Assembly: GCF_020166495.1 (NCBI RefSeq)
Contig: NZ_JAINZS010000005.1
Location: 496,001-560,000 of the forward strand
Direction of reading: 5' to 3'
From: Robertkochia aurantiaca
Lineage (GTDB): Bacteria; Bacteroidota; Bacteroidia; Flavobacteriales; Flavobacteriaceae
DNA: 64,000 bases
In this document: positions 8,808 through 17,149 of the stretch, in pieces
Position numbering within the stretch: position 1 is the first letter of the stretch
Layout of the letters: each line of letters opens with the position of its first letter
The notes under the pieces: generated by a model
The model's input: the letters and a program-made list of their open reading frames with translations, nothing else
Database searches by the model: none
What the model was told of the DNA's origin: nothing
Translations under genes and position numbers: made by a program

Positions 8808-9109
8808 AAGCCATTCTGAAAGATCTTGACAAAGCTTTTGAGAACAGGATACGGCTGGGTATCATGGCAGCGCTTATGGTTAATGATCACCTTGATTTCA
8901 ATACCCTAAAGGCGCTTCTGGAGGTCACAGACGGCAACCTGGCCAGTCATCTCAAATACCTGGAAAAGAACAACTATATCACCCTGGAGAAAGAATTCGT
9001 AGACCGAAAGCCCCACACCAAGTATTTCAAGACCCACGCAGGTAAGAAAGCCTTTGAAGACCATTTGAATGCCATTGAACAACTTATCGCTGAAAACCGA
9101 AGATCATGA
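8804..9109 (+). CDS. Winged-helix transcription regulator (MarR/ArsR-like, HTH_34 type)
   Basis: A 101-residue one-domain DNA-binding protein starting at GTG 8804. The order is helix, then MAALMVNDHLDFNTLKALLEVT, the recognition helix NLASHLKYLEKNNYI, and the beta wing EFVDRKPHTKYFKTHAGKKAF. This is the compact winged-helix fold used by ArsR/PadR/MarR-like repressors, without metal-binding Cys. The coupled membrane genes on either side and the palindrome at 8167-8185 suggest it represses its own operon. The ligand is unknown. Confidence 0.88.
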   Translation: MKAILKDLDKAFENRIRLGIMAALMVNDHLDFNTLKALLEVTDGNLASHLKYLEKNNYITLEKEFVDRKPHTKYFKTHAGKKAFEDHLNAIEQLIAENRRS

Positions 9110-9375
9110 AAACAGGCACTGGTATTAGTAAACTTACTGATCACATATTATTTGTGCTTTTTGTTTGTTTGGGAATTCTGAACTGGATTTTGATCGACCC
9201 AAGACCAGGTATTTTTTATCTGGTCTTCAGCCTGTTATACATGCCCCCGCTCACCAACATGATCTGCAACAAACTCGGAGTGCCCTTTCCATTTTGGTTG
9301 CGTTTCATCTTTGCTCTATTACTGCTCTGGGCAACCCTTGCGGTAGGAGATCTTGCTGAGTTGGCCGGACTATGA
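9106..9375 (+). CDS. Small membrane protein of the winged-helix operon
   Basis: An 89-residue protein beginning in an ATGA overlap (9106-9109) with the regulator gene. Two or three hydrophobic helices are visible (about 12-30, 35-50, 65-82), with GILNWILIDPRPGIFYL in the first half. I do not recognise a named family. Coupling to the regulator gene shows it is really translated with it. Confidence 0.7.
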   Translation: MKTGTGISKLTDHILFVLFVCLGILNWILIDPRPGIFYLVFSLLYMPPLTNMICNKLGVPFPFWLRFIFALLLLWATLAVGDLAELAGL

Positions 9376-9428
9376 AAAAGAAAACACCTATCATCAACTG
9401 AAATATTAATTCATTAAACTAAATCAAT

Positions 9429-9716
9429 ATGACACCCAATCAAAGATTAACGGGAATCCTGGTGACCATAGGATGTATCTTATTACTTCCTCTTGTAGCC
9501 ATGCAGTTCACCAATGAGGTAAACTGGACAACTTCAGACTTCATCATTATGGGCATTCTCCTTTTGACAACAGGCCCGCTCTGTGAATTTATTTTAAGAC
9601 GAGTAACATCGCTGCGATTTCGTCTTGGACTTTGCCTGTTAATTCTATTTCTTTCTTTCCTGATATGGGCCGAACTCGCCGTCGGGATCTTCGGGACCCC
9701 CTTTGCAGGCAGCTGA
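9429..9716 (+). CDS. Small hypothetical membrane protein
   Basis: A 95-residue protein with three hydrophobic helices (about 8-27, 37-55, 63-85) starting MTPNQRLTGILVTIGCILLLP. It follows the winged-helix operon by 53 bases and is probably its last gene. No catalytic motif is seen and no function can be given. Confidence 0.7.
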   Translation: MTPNQRLTGILVTIGCILLLPLVAMQFTNEVNWTTSDFIIMGILLLTTGPLCEFILRRVTSLRFRLGLCLLILFLSFLIWAELAVGIFGTPFAGS

Positions 9717-9874
9717 TAAAGCGTAGCCATCATTTTTTCTTTTCAGCAATCAGAACTGGTGTGATCTTTGTGGCTTAAAAAACAGCTTCATGTTCTCATG
9801 AAAAACGGCTTATGGATCGAAATACTAATAATTTATAATTAAGTTTAACCGGAACTTTCCGGCAGAATAGCCAA

Positions 9875-10615
9875 ATGAATAAATTTTTCGTTATGCCCGA
9901 CCGCTTTGTAAAGCTGATTCTCCTTTTGGGGTGTTTACTACTCATTTCGCCGCTTTCCGCACAGGACCCTGTTACCCAAAACCCCTATTCGTATAAAAGT
10001 GATGATCCCAACGGGATCGGCAAATGGTACCAGGGAAGGGAGATCGCCCGGGTGATGAGCTATCTCGGCATCAGGTGGCTGGAACGAAGCAGCCGGCAGG
10101 AAGAGGAAAACACCCAGAAACTCATTAACAACATGGATTTACAGGCCGATGATGTAGTAGCCGATATCGGCGCAGGATCAGGCTATCATGTGTTCAGAAT
10201 GGCACCCAGGGTTCCGGAGGGAACCGTATATGCAGTAGATATACAAGACGAGATGCTCGTGGCGCTGAGAAGAAAGAAAAAGGAGCTGGGGGTAGAAAAT
10301 GTAGAGGTGGTCAAGGGCAGCGACCAGGATATCAATATTCCTGCATCGACTCTGGATAAGGTCCTGATGGTCGATGTGTATCACGAACTGGAGTTTCCGG
10401 TGGAAATGATGGCCTCGGTAAAAAAAGCCTTAAAGAAAAACGGAGAGGTTTTCCTGATCGAATACCGGGGTGAAGATCAGAGCGTCCCGATAAAGAAGCT
10501 GCATAAAATGACCGAGAAACAGGCTGTCAGAGAAATGAAAGCAGCCGGATTTAAACTCAAGGAAAATATCGGGAACCTCCCCTGGCAGCACTGCATGATA
10601 TTCGTGAAGGGATAA
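9875..10615 (+). CDS. Exported class I SAM-dependent methyltransferase
   Basis: A 246-residue Rossmann methyltransferase. Motif I ADIGAGSGYH (about 92-101), the acidic residue of motif II in VYAVDIQ, and later VLMVDVYHEL and PWQHCMIF are in the right order for this fold. The unusual part is the N-terminus: a basic start, a 15-residue hydrophobic core and LSAQDP (~30) make a good Sec signal peptide. Related exported methyltransferases are known from Bacteroidota and Planctomycetes, but SAM is a cytoplasmic cofactor, so the location or real function is puzzling. It stands as a single gene. Confidence 0.85.
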   Translation: MNKFFVMPDRFVKLILLLGCLLLISPLSAQDPVTQNPYSYKSDDPNGIGKWYQGREIARVMSYLGIRWLERSSRQEEENTQKLINNMDLQADDVVADIGAGSGYHVFRMAPRVPEGTVYAVDIQDEMLVALRRKKKELGVENVEVVKGSDQDINIPASTLDKVLMVDVYHELEFPVEMMASVKKALKKNGEVFLIEYRGEDQSVPIKKLHKMTEKQAVREMKAAGFKLKENIGNLPWQHCMIFVKG

Positions 10616-10702
10616 ATTTCCTGAAAGGAAGGCTCCATTGCGAAAACAATCATTTTGTCTGACTTCAGGTTTATTTCCACTTATCATAAGGGCCGCATTT
10701 CT

Positions 10703-10733
10703 AAAAAAAATGCCGTGATCTCTCACGGCATTT
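10703..10733 (-). terminator. Rho-independent terminator of the ene-reductase gene
   Basis: AAATGCCGTGA (10708-10718) pairs with TCACGGCATTT (10723-10733) around a 4-base loop; on the minus strand the stem is followed by eight T. It lies 40 bases after the stop of the minus-strand gene. Confidence 0.85.
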
Positions 10734-10773
10734 GATTGCAACAAAAGTAAAACTCCCATCAGGCATTCACCTC

Positions 10774-11865
10774 TTAGAGGGTTGGGTAATCGGTATATCC
10801 CTTCTTTCCGGGCACATAGAAGGTATCTTCATCCCATGGAGCGATCTCAGCCTTCTTTTCAAAGCGATGTACCAGGTCGGGATTAGAAATAAACGGTTTC
10901 CCATAGGCTACCAGGTCAGCTTCTCCGGTTTCCAGCACAGCGTTTCCTTTTTCCCTGTCAAAACCTGTGTTGATCATAAGCGTTCCTTTATAGATAGGCC
11001 GGTAATGCCTGGCGATCTCCTGCACGGCAATAGGCACATCAGAAACATCATTAAAGGGTTCTGAAAGATGCACATAAGCCAGGTCGTAATCATTCAGTTT
11101 ACCGATGATATAATCGAAAGTGGGAATCGTCTCCTCATCCATTTCCATCCCGAAGATCCCGTGCAGCGACGGATTGAAACGCACCCCGATACGATTCTCA
11201 GGCATTACTTCCCTAACCGCATCCAGGACCTCGAAGAAGAAACGGGCACGATTCTCCTTATTCCCCCCGTACTCATCGGTTCTTTTGTTAGAAGTCGCGT
11301 TAAAGAACTGGTGAAACAAATACCCGTTAGAAGAGTGAATTTCAACTCCGTCGAACCCTGCTTCCATGGCATTTGCTGCTGCTTTCTTAAAGTCATTCAC
11401 GGTTCTTTTGATATCATCACCGGTCATTTCTCTTGGGGTAACCGTATCCTTAAAACCCTCGGGAGTATATGACTGAGCATTTGGGTTAATCGCTGATGGC
11501 GCGACCGGAAGCGCTCCCCCGTGAAAGTCAGGATGTGACATGCGACCTACGTGCCACAGTTGTATAAAGATCTTCCCGCCTCGGTCATGCACTCTTTTAG
11601 TAACCTTTTTCCAGCCTTCAACCTGTGCTTCGGTATAGATCCCGGGCGTATTCACATATCCTACAGCTTCGGGCGAAACCTGTGATCCTTCTGTGATGAT
11701 CAATCCGGCACCGGCCCGTTGCTCGTAATACAAACCATGAAGATCATCTGTAGGTGCATTATCAGGATTATCGGCCCGACTTCGTGTCATAGGAGCCATT
11801 ACCACCCGGTTAGATAATTCAAGTCCGTTCATATCGTAAGACTCTAACAAATTCTGTTTGCTCAT
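10774..11865 (-). CDS. Old yellow enzyme family alkene reductase
   Basis: A 363-residue FMN-dependent (beta/alpha)8-barrel reductase that uses NAD(P)H to reduce C=C bonds of enones, nitroesters or similar electrophiles. The family marks are RVVMAPMTRSRA near the N-terminus (FMN site), FIQLWHVGRMSHP, the His/Asn-type substrate pair in EIHSSNGYLFHQFF, and the GTLMINTGFD and YGKPFISNPDLV phosphate-binding loops at the C-terminus. Length and motifs match the NemA/OPR group. A single transcription unit with its own terminator; it is cytoplasmic and probably a detoxification enzyme. Confidence 0.93.
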   Translation of the reverse strand: MSKQNLLESYDMNGLELSNRVVMAPMTRSRADNPDNAPTDDLHGLYYEQRAGAGLIITEGSQVSPEAVGYVNTPGIYTEAQVEGWKKVTKRVHDRGGKIFIQLWHVGRMSHPDFHGGALPVAPSAINPNAQSYTPEGFKDTVTPREMTGDDIKRTVNDFKKAAANAMEAGFDGVEIHSSNGYLFHQFFNATSNKRTDEYGGNKENRARFFFEVLDAVREVMPENRIGVRFNPSLHGIFGMEMDEETIPTFDYIIGKLNDYDLAYVHLSEPFNDVSDVPIAVQEIARHYRPIYKGTLMINTGFDREKGNAVLETGEADLVAYGKPFISNPDLVHRFEKKAEIAPWDEDTFYVPGKKGYTDYPTL

Positions 11866-12037
11866 ATAGCTTTTTTTATGATTAGTAAGTTCTGGCTACA
11901 CTGTTCAAAAGAAATCCAATCCTTTTTTGGGTTTAAGGGGTAGCCTTAATTCTGTACGTCATGTGCATAGCTCCCTTACGCCCTGGAAATCGAAAATCTC
12001 GATGCAATGATGCCCTGTATCTATAAGAATTTATATC

Positions 12038-12127
12038 ATGCTTAAAATCTGCCATCTACCTGCTCTCCTGCTTTTATTTTCAACAGGATTCGCTATCTTA
12101 GAAAATAATTCATTCCGGAAAAACTGA
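12038..12127 (+). CDS. Possible 29-residue signal-peptide-like ORF
   Basis: ATG at 12038 opens a 29-codon frame with a basic/polar start and hydrophobic core LPALLLLFSTGFAIL. It ends at TGA 12125-12127, 18 bases before and in frame with the RlpA-like gene. It may be a tiny leader peptide, or chance. No homology is recognised. Confidence 0.25.
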   Translation: MLKICHLPALLLLFSTGFAILENNSFRKN

Positions 12128-12145
12128 AACTCCCGGCTGAAGCCC

Positions 12146-12511
12146 ATGATAGCAAAAACCATTTTACCGTTTTTCATCCTGTTTTATTCGGTATTTCCAG
12201 CACCTATGAACCTTCAGTATGTAGAGGAAGGTATGGCTTCCTATTACAGCGATTCCCTGGCCGGGAACCCCACTGCCAGCGGTGAGATCTATGACCCGGA
12301 GAAAATGACGGCTGCCCATCCCAGCCTTGATTTTGGTACCGAGGTGGAGGTCACCAATCTCAGCAACAACAGGTCGGTGGTTGTCAGGATTAACGATCGC
12401 GGACCCTATGTTAAAAACCGCATCATCGACCTCTCTAAAGCCGCTGCCCGGGAATTGGGCATTATAGATAAGGGTGTGGCCAGGGTACACCTTCTGGTCG
12501 TATCTGAGTGA
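12146..12511 (+). CDS. RlpA-like double-psi beta-barrel protein
   Basis: A 121-residue exported protein: signal peptide (residues ~1-20), then an RlpA-type barrel. The segments EGMASYYSDSLAGNPTASGE, MTAAHPSLDFGTEVEVTN and VRINDRGPYVKNRIIDLSKAAA are the conserved blocks, the last with the Asp of the catalytic region in RlpA lytic transglycosylases, which cut peptidoglycan strands lacking stem peptides. There is no C-terminal SPOR domain, so it would not be targeted to septal denuded glycan as in E. coli RlpA. No lipobox Cys is present at the signal cleavage site. Confidence 0.88.
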   Translation: MIAKTILPFFILFYSVFPAPMNLQYVEEGMASYYSDSLAGNPTASGEIYDPEKMTAAHPSLDFGTEVEVTNLSNNRSVVVRINDRGPYVKNRIIDLSKAAARELGIIDKGVARVHLLVVSE

Positions 12512-12661
12512 GCAAACATCCTTTCCTATTCTTATTTGAACACTATAAAAATCAAAAGATCATTATGTTTTCAACCTTGCATATGGTTGCTTTGAAGACA
12601 AACACTTCATTACTATATTTGTCTTCCTACATATCCTGATGCTTTTATACCTTCAGAACTG

Positions 12662-14128
12662 ATGAACCAAAAACCTTCTTCACAGGGAACCCCTGATATC
12701 AAACTCCCGTTTCTTATTAAGCGCCTGTTTTTTCTCTTTATACTGATTTTTATGAACTCTGCCGGGTGCTCCCTGGCTCAGGATCTGCCTGCCGATATGC
12801 TCGCGGAGATCAACAGAAGAACTGAAAAAGATATCAATCCGGCTATTGCGATGGCAATTTTACATCCCGATGACAGGGTGACCTATCACAACTTTGGAGA
12901 AACAAACAACCTGGCGCCCGACAGTCTTACGCTTTTCGAAATTGGTTCACTGACAAAAACCTTCACCGCCTATCAGGTACTCCAATATTTTAATGAGGAA
13001 TCAGACCAGGAGTTAGAAACGTTTCTTTTGACGGAAGGAAAAACAGAGTTACCCTGGAAAAGGATCGCGATCGGGGATCTTTTAAACCACAAAGCAGGAA
13101 TACCAAGGCTTTCTCCATTATTCCAGCCGGAAAACTGGGCAGATCCCTTTAAAGGTTACACCGAAGATAAATTTTACGAAGAATTGATAGCGCTTGATCC
13201 TGAAAACGAGGCCGCGTGGAGCTACTCCAACCTGGGATATGCCATACTTGGAAAGACTCTGGAGGTAAAATCAGGAAAAAACTACGAGGAACTCATGGGT
13301 CCCTTTCTGAAAGGGATCGGAATGGAACATACCTGCCTTTCGCATGAATCGGTAGCCGCTGAAATAGCGATCCCTACACATCTTGGAATCGCTAACAGTT
13401 ACTGGCATTTCGATGGTCCCAGTCATTATGCCGGCGGACTGATCAGCAATACCAGGGATCTTACCTGCTATCTCAGATTTTTAAAAGAACACCATACACT
13501 ATTCACGGGTGATACAGGTGATGTCATTCCTACCGGAATTGATGACCTGGGTAAGAACACACTTTTTTACAAAAAGGGTTGGTTTGTCTGGAAGCCCGAC
13601 ACGAACACTGAGATCCTTATACACAATGGTGGAACGGGTGGTTTTTCCTCCTTCATAGGCTACAATAAATCTTCTGAAACAGGCATTGTTGTGCTTTCAA
13701 ACTCCCTCAGTCTTTCAGATGATTTAGGTCTTCATTTGCTGTATCCCGGCTTTAAATTGAGACACCCTGAAAGAACGATCGCTTATACTCTTGCCCAGTC
13801 TATTGAACAGGATCAAGGGCACGATCTGGTGAAACAGTACCACGAACTAAAACAATCAGGGGAAGCTGACGATATTGTAGATATCTATTGGCTGGAAAGA
13901 TTTCACTTTGGAAAAGGTCACTACCAAATAAGCAACCAGCTCTGCGATATCATGATAGAGGCCTTACCCGATGACTGGGAAGTATACGACCTCAAAGCTC
14001 AAAATCTTGAAAAACTGCAGCAACTTGCCCTGGCCGCCTCTTACTATCAAGAGGCTATCGAAAGAAATCCTGACGACAAAGGATTGCTTGCACGATTTCA
14101 GAATCTGCAGAACCAGATGAAAAACTAA
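12662..14128 (+). CDS. Class C beta-lactamase-fold serine hydrolase with a helical C-terminal extension
   Basis: A 488-residue exported protein. The N-terminal hydrophobic segment ends at AGCSLAQ (~34-40). The catalytic domain has the SxxK motif SLTK (Ser96, Lys99), the YSN motif (Tyr188-Asn190) and HNGG near residue 325, which takes the place of the KTG box. These are the marks of the beta-lactamase class C/ D,D-peptidase/ esterase superfamily (COG1680). After ~380 an alpha-helical tail ends in a TPR-like repeat (ASYYQEAIERNPDDKGLLAR). True beta-lactamase activity is unlikely without further evidence; cell-wall peptide or ester hydrolysis is equally possible. The DJ-1-like gene follows after 30 bases. 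Confidence 0.88.
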   Translation: MNQKPSSQGTPDIKLPFLIKRLFFLFILIFMNSAGCSLAQDLPADMLAEINRRTEKDINPAIAMAILHPDDRVTYHNFGETNNLAPDSLTLFEIGSLTKTFTAYQVLQYFNEESDQELETFLLTEGKTELPWKRIAIGDLLNHKAGIPRLSPLFQPENWADPFKGYTEDKFYEELIALDPENEAAWSYSNLGYAILGKTLEVKSGKNYEELMGPFLKGIGMEHTCLSHESVAAEIAIPTHLGIANSYWHFDGPSHYAGGLISNTRDLTCYLRFLKEHHTLFTGDTGDVIPTGIDDLGKNTLFYKKGWFVWKPDTNTEILIHNGGTGGFSSFIGYNKSSETGIVVLSNSLSLSDDLGLHLLYPGFKLRHPERTIAYTLAQSIEQDQGHDLVKQYHELKQSGEADDIVDIYWLERFHFGKGHYQISNQLCDIMIEALPDDWEVYDLKAQNLEKLQQLALAASYYQEAIERNPDDKGLLARFQNLQNQMKN

Positions 14129-14158
14129 ACTACTGTATAAAGCCTAAAATTATCACCC

Positions 14159-14911
14159 ATGAGAACCATTATCAATATTGCTTTTAGCCTTTTTCTGTTA
14201 TTCCCGCTTATTTCCTGCAACAGCGATGGTAAGGAGAATACCGAAGGAGATAATCTCACCGGAAAGTATGCTCACCCCGACCTGAAACCCGGTCGCTACA
14301 ACGTCGCCTTTCTGATCATGGACGGGACTTTCAATACCGAATTTACTGCCCCGTACGACATTTTCCAACACACTGTTTTCAGAGACAGTATAAAAGCGAT
14401 GAATGTTTTTACCGTCGCCAATACCCTTGATCCGGTAACTACTTTTGAGGGAGTACGAATACTTCCTGATTTCGACTATACCAAAGACAGCCTGCCAAAG
14501 ATTGACATCCTGGTGGTTCCAAGTGCCGAACATCACCTGGATACCGATCTTCAGGACAGTACCATGATCAATTTCGTCAGGAATACGGCTGAAAAAGCGC
14601 AATGGGTCACTTCGCACTGCGACGGTGCTTTCGTGCTGGCACAGGCAGGCCTTTTAGATTCGGTTACATCTACCACCTTCCCCTCTGACATCGAAACCTA
14701 CAAGGCCAGGTTTCCTGATCTGGAGGTGGTCAGTGATGTATTATTTGTTCATGACGGAAAATTTATCACTTCCGCAGGAGGAGCGAAAAGTTTCGAAGCC
14801 GCTTTGTATTTATGTGAGGTGCTTTATGGTCCTGAGATCGCCAGGGACCTTGCCGGCGGATTGGTTATAGACTGGAATCTGGAGACGGTACCGCATCTCA
14901 GGGTCGAATAG
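14159..14911 (+). CDS. DJ-1/PfpI family lipoprotein
   Basis: A 250-residue protein with a lipoprotein signal (lipobox LISC, Cys20) followed by a DJ-1/PfpI domain (about 46-240). The nucleophile-elbow Cys is in VTSHCDGAF (Cys154), flanked by the family's GAFVLAQAGLLD and the later ITSAGGAKSFEAALYL, as in the transcription-regulator-associated (GATase1) branch. DJ-1 proteins include glyoxalase-like, chaperone and protease-like enzymes; an exported lipid-anchored form is unusual. It probably shares a transcript with the serine hydrolase and overlaps the convergent methyltransferase gene by 14 bases. Confidence 0.85.
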   Translation: MRTIINIAFSLFLLFPLISCNSDGKENTEGDNLTGKYAHPDLKPGRYNVAFLIMDGTFNTEFTAPYDIFQHTVFRDSIKAMNVFTVANTLDPVTTFEGVRILPDFDYTKDSLPKIDILVVPSAEHHLDTDLQDSTMINFVRNTAEKAQWVTSHCDGAFVLAQAGLLDSVTSTTFPSDIETYKARFPDLEVVSDVLFVHDGKFITSAGGAKSFEAALYLCEVLYGPEIARDLAGGLVIDWNLETVPHLRVE

Positions 14912-15644
14912 GTCTGTAACCGATCCTGTAAAAAACAGGAAAGGTAAACCTACGACTTCCCTTCATCTGATATCCCTCCCAGTATGCTCTTACCGGATCA
15001 AAAGAATTTGCCTTCTGAAAGCATTTTACCGCCGACCAGCTGCTGAGATAGTTCATCAGTGAGGCTTTATCCCAGTTAACCTCTATCTGATAATCATCTG
15101 TAAGCTGTACCTCATCAAAAGGAAAGGAAAAATTTTGATAGGCGGCTTCGATCCACCTTCTTCTCTCCGGCCAGTAATCATAGATCTGTTGATGATAAAA
15201 ATCATCCATCATCGCATTGAACCTGTCATCACCCTGAATCAGTCCGTATCCTAAAAGGGCAAGCAGACCGTTCGGCTTTAATATTCGAAGAACCTCCTTA
15301 TAGAAGGCATCCCGATCAAACCAGTGAAATGATTGTGCGCAGGTGATCAGGTCAACCGACTCTTCCGGTAACCCGGTGTCTTCTGCCCTTCCCTGCCGGT
15401 ATTCTACCCGGTTTCTTTCAAAAGCGACAGAGATTTGCTCCAGGCTGATATCCAAACCTATGACCTTGTCAAAACCCGGCACCAGCCTGCCAGCTAACTG
15501 ACCGTTGCCTGTGCCGGCATCAAGGGCCAGTGCGTGACCCTTTGCCATACTCATGACTTCCTGTATCAGGGCTTCCGGAAAAAAGGGACGGGAAGAGCGA
15601 TATTTTTCAGGTTCATCAGAAAAGTGGTTCAGGGGTGGTTCCAT
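14898..15644 (-). CDS. Class I SAM-dependent methyltransferase
   Basis: A 248-residue cytoplasmic methyltransferase of the Methyltransf_11/25 type. Motif I is ALDAGTGNGQLAG (~37-49), motif II ends in VIGLDIS, and LITCAQSFHWFDRDAF is the motif IV/post-motif region typical of the yeast Trm9/TMT1-like and trans-aconitate-methyltransferase-like branch. The substrate is unknown. It is 21 bases downstream of the hydrolase-like gene on the same strand and may be cotranscribed with it; its end overlaps the DJ-1 lipoprotein gene. Confidence 0.85.
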   Translation of the reverse strand: MEPPLNHFSDEPEKYRSSRPFFPEALIQEVMSMAKGHALALDAGTGNGQLAGRLVPGFDKVIGLDISLEQISVAFERNRVEYRQGRAEDTGLPEESVDLITCAQSFHWFDRDAFYKEVLRILKPNGLLALLGYGLIQGDDRFNAMMDDFYHQQIYDYWPERRRWIEAAYQNFSFPFDEVQLTDDYQIEVNWDKASLMNYLSSWSAVKCFQKANSFDPVRAYWEGYQMKGSRRFTFPVFYRIGYRPIRP

Positions 15645-15665
15645 GAAGGCTTCCTTTTTTAAGTG

Positions 15666-17057
15666 CTAATACAAGGTCTTCATCCCGTATTCTTCCAAAA
15701 GAGCCCCGTAATCAGGCTGAATTCTAAGCAGGGCTATCCCTTCCAGGTCACGTAGCCGGTCGCTGTCTCTGAATCCGTTCTCAAGCAATTGCTCGAGATA
15801 ATAATACGACATCCCGTATTCCCCCTCCCTCACCGTAAGGGGCAGTATATTGAGATAAGCCTCGTAATCTTTTGGATTGATCAGTGTTTTAAGGATGTTG
15901 ATGAACAACAATTGTTCGGTATGCTCTTCCATTGTCATATTCAGGGCCATGGCGTCTGAAACCGCACTCAACAGGTTCATCAGACGCATGTACATATTGC
16001 GGTATGCCTTTTTGTTGCTCTTTTCGAAGTTCTTCTTCAGGCCCGTGATCTCGTCCTCCCAATATCCCAGGGCCTCCAACTCTCCTTTCTTGATATCTTC
16101 AGGAAGATATTTCACATAATCATCGAGGTAAAAACCTTCGACCGAGCTGATATACTCATGATTCGATCGTTGCTGCCTGTAGGTTTTGTTTCGTTTGATC
16201 TCATTTCTCCTGTCTTTCAAACGATCCTGGTCGATGTAAAATCTATAATCTTCCATGACGTCCAGCCAGTTAGCATAAGCATGATAATGTTGTGTATTGC
16301 TTAACTGTTCTTCACTGTACCGGTACTCCATATCATAAAAACCCTCGATATCGGTTTCTTCCGGTTTAAAGAACCCCTTATTCATCAGCTTCATATGCAA
16401 TGACCGCATTGACCTGTCGACCGCTTCTTTCGGAGGCCAGTGATGCGCCCCGGGAAACACCAGGTTATAGGTCTCGAACTTGAGCTTGTTCAGATATTGT
16501 TCAGCTACCTGCATGGGCCGGTAATTAAAATCCTGATCACCCACCGCGCTCACATAAACGAACCGGTTTTCCTTTGGGGTATAGGTATCGCTTATTGAAA
16601 AGGAACTGCCAAAGGCCAGCACCCCTTTGATGGCAGGTTCAAGCACTGCTGCCGCGACAGCCAAACGGGCTCCCCCGGAAAATCCGGCAGTAACTTTTAA
16701 CTCTTTGCGCGTATTCACCATCCCTTCAACCTGATCGAACAAGAGTCTTATCTTGTTGAAATTGACCTGGTAATAATCATTTTTTATTCCATTCGACGAC
16801 ACTAACACGTATCCATAACGATCGGCCCCTTCCTTAAAGGCTTCAACCGCTTTGATTCCTTCCCCCGCAGGGTCGAAAATATAGATCACCGGCCAGGATT
16901 TGGTGGCGTCGTAAGCAACAGGCAGATAAAGACAAAGCGTATTCTCTGTTCCTGCTATAGCGATGGAATCAGTGACCTGTCCCGCTTTGGGGTCTTCACC
17001 CTGAGCCCTGACCATAGACAGTACCAACAAAAAAATAGTGACGAAAGAGTACCTCAT
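15666..17057 (-). CDS. Exported alpha/beta-hydrolase-like protein
   Basis: A 463-residue protein with a signal peptide (MRYSFVTIFLLVLSMVRAQG). Residues ~40-225 look like an alpha/beta hydrolase of the poly(3-hydroxybutyrate) depolymerase/esterase-D type: the strand WPVIYIFDPAG, the nucleophile elbow GFSGGAR (Ser127) and a late GAHHWPP with a likely catalytic His. The remaining ~240 residues are helical, rich in Tyr and Arg/Lys, and not recognised. Likely a periplasmic or secreted hydrolase of unknown substrate. It is divergent from the amidohydrolase gene across 92 bases. Confidence 0.75.
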   Translation of the reverse strand: MRYSFVTIFLLVLSMVRAQGEDPKAGQVTDSIAIAGTENTLCLYLPVAYDATKSWPVIYIFDPAGEGIKAVEAFKEGADRYGYVLVSSNGIKNDYYQVNFNKIRLLFDQVEGMVNTRKELKVTAGFSGGARLAVAAAVLEPAIKGVLAFGSSFSISDTYTPKENRFVYVSAVGDQDFNYRPMQVAEQYLNKLKFETYNLVFPGAHHWPPKEAVDRSMRSLHMKLMNKGFFKPEETDIEGFYDMEYRYSEEQLSNTQHYHAYANWLDVMEDYRFYIDQDRLKDRRNEIKRNKTYRQQRSNHEYISSVEGFYLDDYVKYLPEDIKKGELEALGYWEDEITGLKKNFEKSNKKAYRNMYMRLMNLLSAVSDAMALNMTMEEHTEQLLFINILKTLINPKDYEAYLNILPLTVREGEYGMSYYYLEQLLENGFRDSDRLRDLEGIALLRIQPDYGALLEEYGMKTLY

Positions 17058-17149
17058 GAAGTTACTAAGCGTTTTCTTTCAAAAGTTATTAAAATAAAAT
17101 CAGATATGGTATCTTGGGCAAAGATTAGGCCACAAAAAAAGAAAATATA

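Noticed and set aside
12662-14128. A true beta-lactamase resistance gene
   Set aside because: The SxxK/YSN/HNGG set is shared by many esterases and peptidases; there is no linked ampR-like regulator.
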